Shown here in pieces: positions 23,800 to 24,052 of a stretch of 24,052 bases of DNA. The number at the start of each line of letters is the position of its first letter. The first letter of the stretch is position 1. The DNA comes from Scytonema sp. UIC 10036. GTDB lineage: Bacteria; Cyanobacteriota; Cyanobacteriia; Cyanobacteriales; Nostocaceae. Under the pieces are notes generated by a model that saw only the letters and a program-made list of their open reading frames with translations, was not told where the DNA came from and searched no databases. Position numbers and translations under genes: made by a program. Location of the stretch: contig NZ_WJFC01000205.1 in assembly GCF_009725235.1 (NCBI RefSeq), positions 1 through 24,052 of the forward strand, given 5' to 3'.

Positions 23800-24003
23800 T
23801 TAGTGGTTGGTTGTTAGTTGATAGTTGATAGTGGATAGTTGTGAGTAGGTAGGGTGGCATTGCCGGATAAAAGCTCTGTATGGTGGGCTGTCTTCCCTAC
23901 TAACCACTAACCACTAACCACTAACCACTAACCACTAACAACTAACAACTAACAAATAACAAATAACAAAAAACAAAAAACAAAAAACAAAAAAAAAAAA
24001 AAA
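23800..24003. repeat. Inverted heptamer arrays around dispersed repeat family 2, copy B
   Basis: Left arm (23800-23841): six heptamers of TTAGTGG/TTGGTTG/ATAGTTG type. Core (23845-23900): a copy of the 56-bp repeat seen inverted at 21608-21663, starting GTAGGTAGGG and ending CTTCCCTAC. Right arm (23901-23998): fourteen heptamers in exact register, TAACCAC x5, TAACAAC x2, TAACAAA x3, AAACAAA x3, AAAAAAA, then a few more A. The two arms are inverted versions of the same heptamer, so a large hairpin is possible. It is non-coding and resembles the short tandemly repeated sequences of heterocystous cyanobacteria. Confidence 0.85.
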
Positions 24004-24052
24004 TATAGAATAAAGCAATAAAACTAAATATACAAAAAGAAAACATAACAAT

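Overview
The window reads as chromosomal DNA of a cyanobacterium, most likely a filamentous Nostocales-type strain. More than a dozen copies of the cyanobacterial octamer GCGATCGC (HIP1) are scattered through it. It also carries cyanobacterial dispersed and heptamer repeats, an aspartate kinase with a C-terminal ACT pair, and protein families mostly known from cyanobacteria (Uma2, CHAT/TPR, the TIGR03985-type Cas protein). No rRNA, tRNA or CRISPR array was recognised.

Layout. (1) 1-3615: the 3' end of lysC (aspartate kinase), a spacer with dispersed repeats, then a SulP anion transporter with a STAS tail and an EamA/DMT exporter. (2) 3616-5290: a gene-poor scrap region holding a probable IS630-type transposase start, a good 37-residue one-helix membrane protein missed by ordinary ORF cut-offs, a 297-bp element with perfect 14-bp inverted ends, and a 103-bp, about 95% identical copy of the SulP gene's 3' end. 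(3) 5289-7963, minus strand: an intact MarC-family membrane protein, the 5' stub of an alpha/beta hydrolase, and a broken TPR-CHAT gene. (4) 8078-11009: accessory genes: a coiled-coil protein, an aspartic-protease/105-residue pair, a Uma2 endonuclease-like protein and a PD-(D/E)XK-like protein.

(5) 11006-20565 is the most interesting part: a type III-A (Csm) CRISPR-Cas locus in decay. Reading along the minus strand: cas10/csm1 (5' half deleted, frameshift near the 3' end), csm2 (intact, with an internal duplication), csm3 (one-base frameshift near the start), csm4 (3' end lost), no csm5, the 3' part of an ABC-type ATPase gene, an intact DUF4435 TOPRIM-like gene, cas6, a CARF-HEPN csx1, and a 166-residue CARF-only protein. 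Divergent from cas10 is a 5'-truncated TIGR03985/WYL gene. Two sharp deletion junctions explain most of the damage: one fuses csm4 to the ATPase gene and removes csm5, and one fuses the 5'-truncated cas10 and TIGR03985 genes head to head. The ATPase + DUF4435 pair resembles the PARIS defence system (AriA + AriB). The interference complex and probably cyclic-oligoadenylate synthesis should be dead, while the signalling effectors (Csx1, CARF-only protein), Cas6 and the AriB-like protein remain open.

(6) 20566-24052: a PPK2-family polyphosphate kinase, a secreted protein of three 50-residue repeats, a two-helix membrane protein with a clear terminator, and a ChaB protein. Dispersed repeats lie among these genes, and the window ends in a heptamer array whose unit drifts step by step into poly-A.
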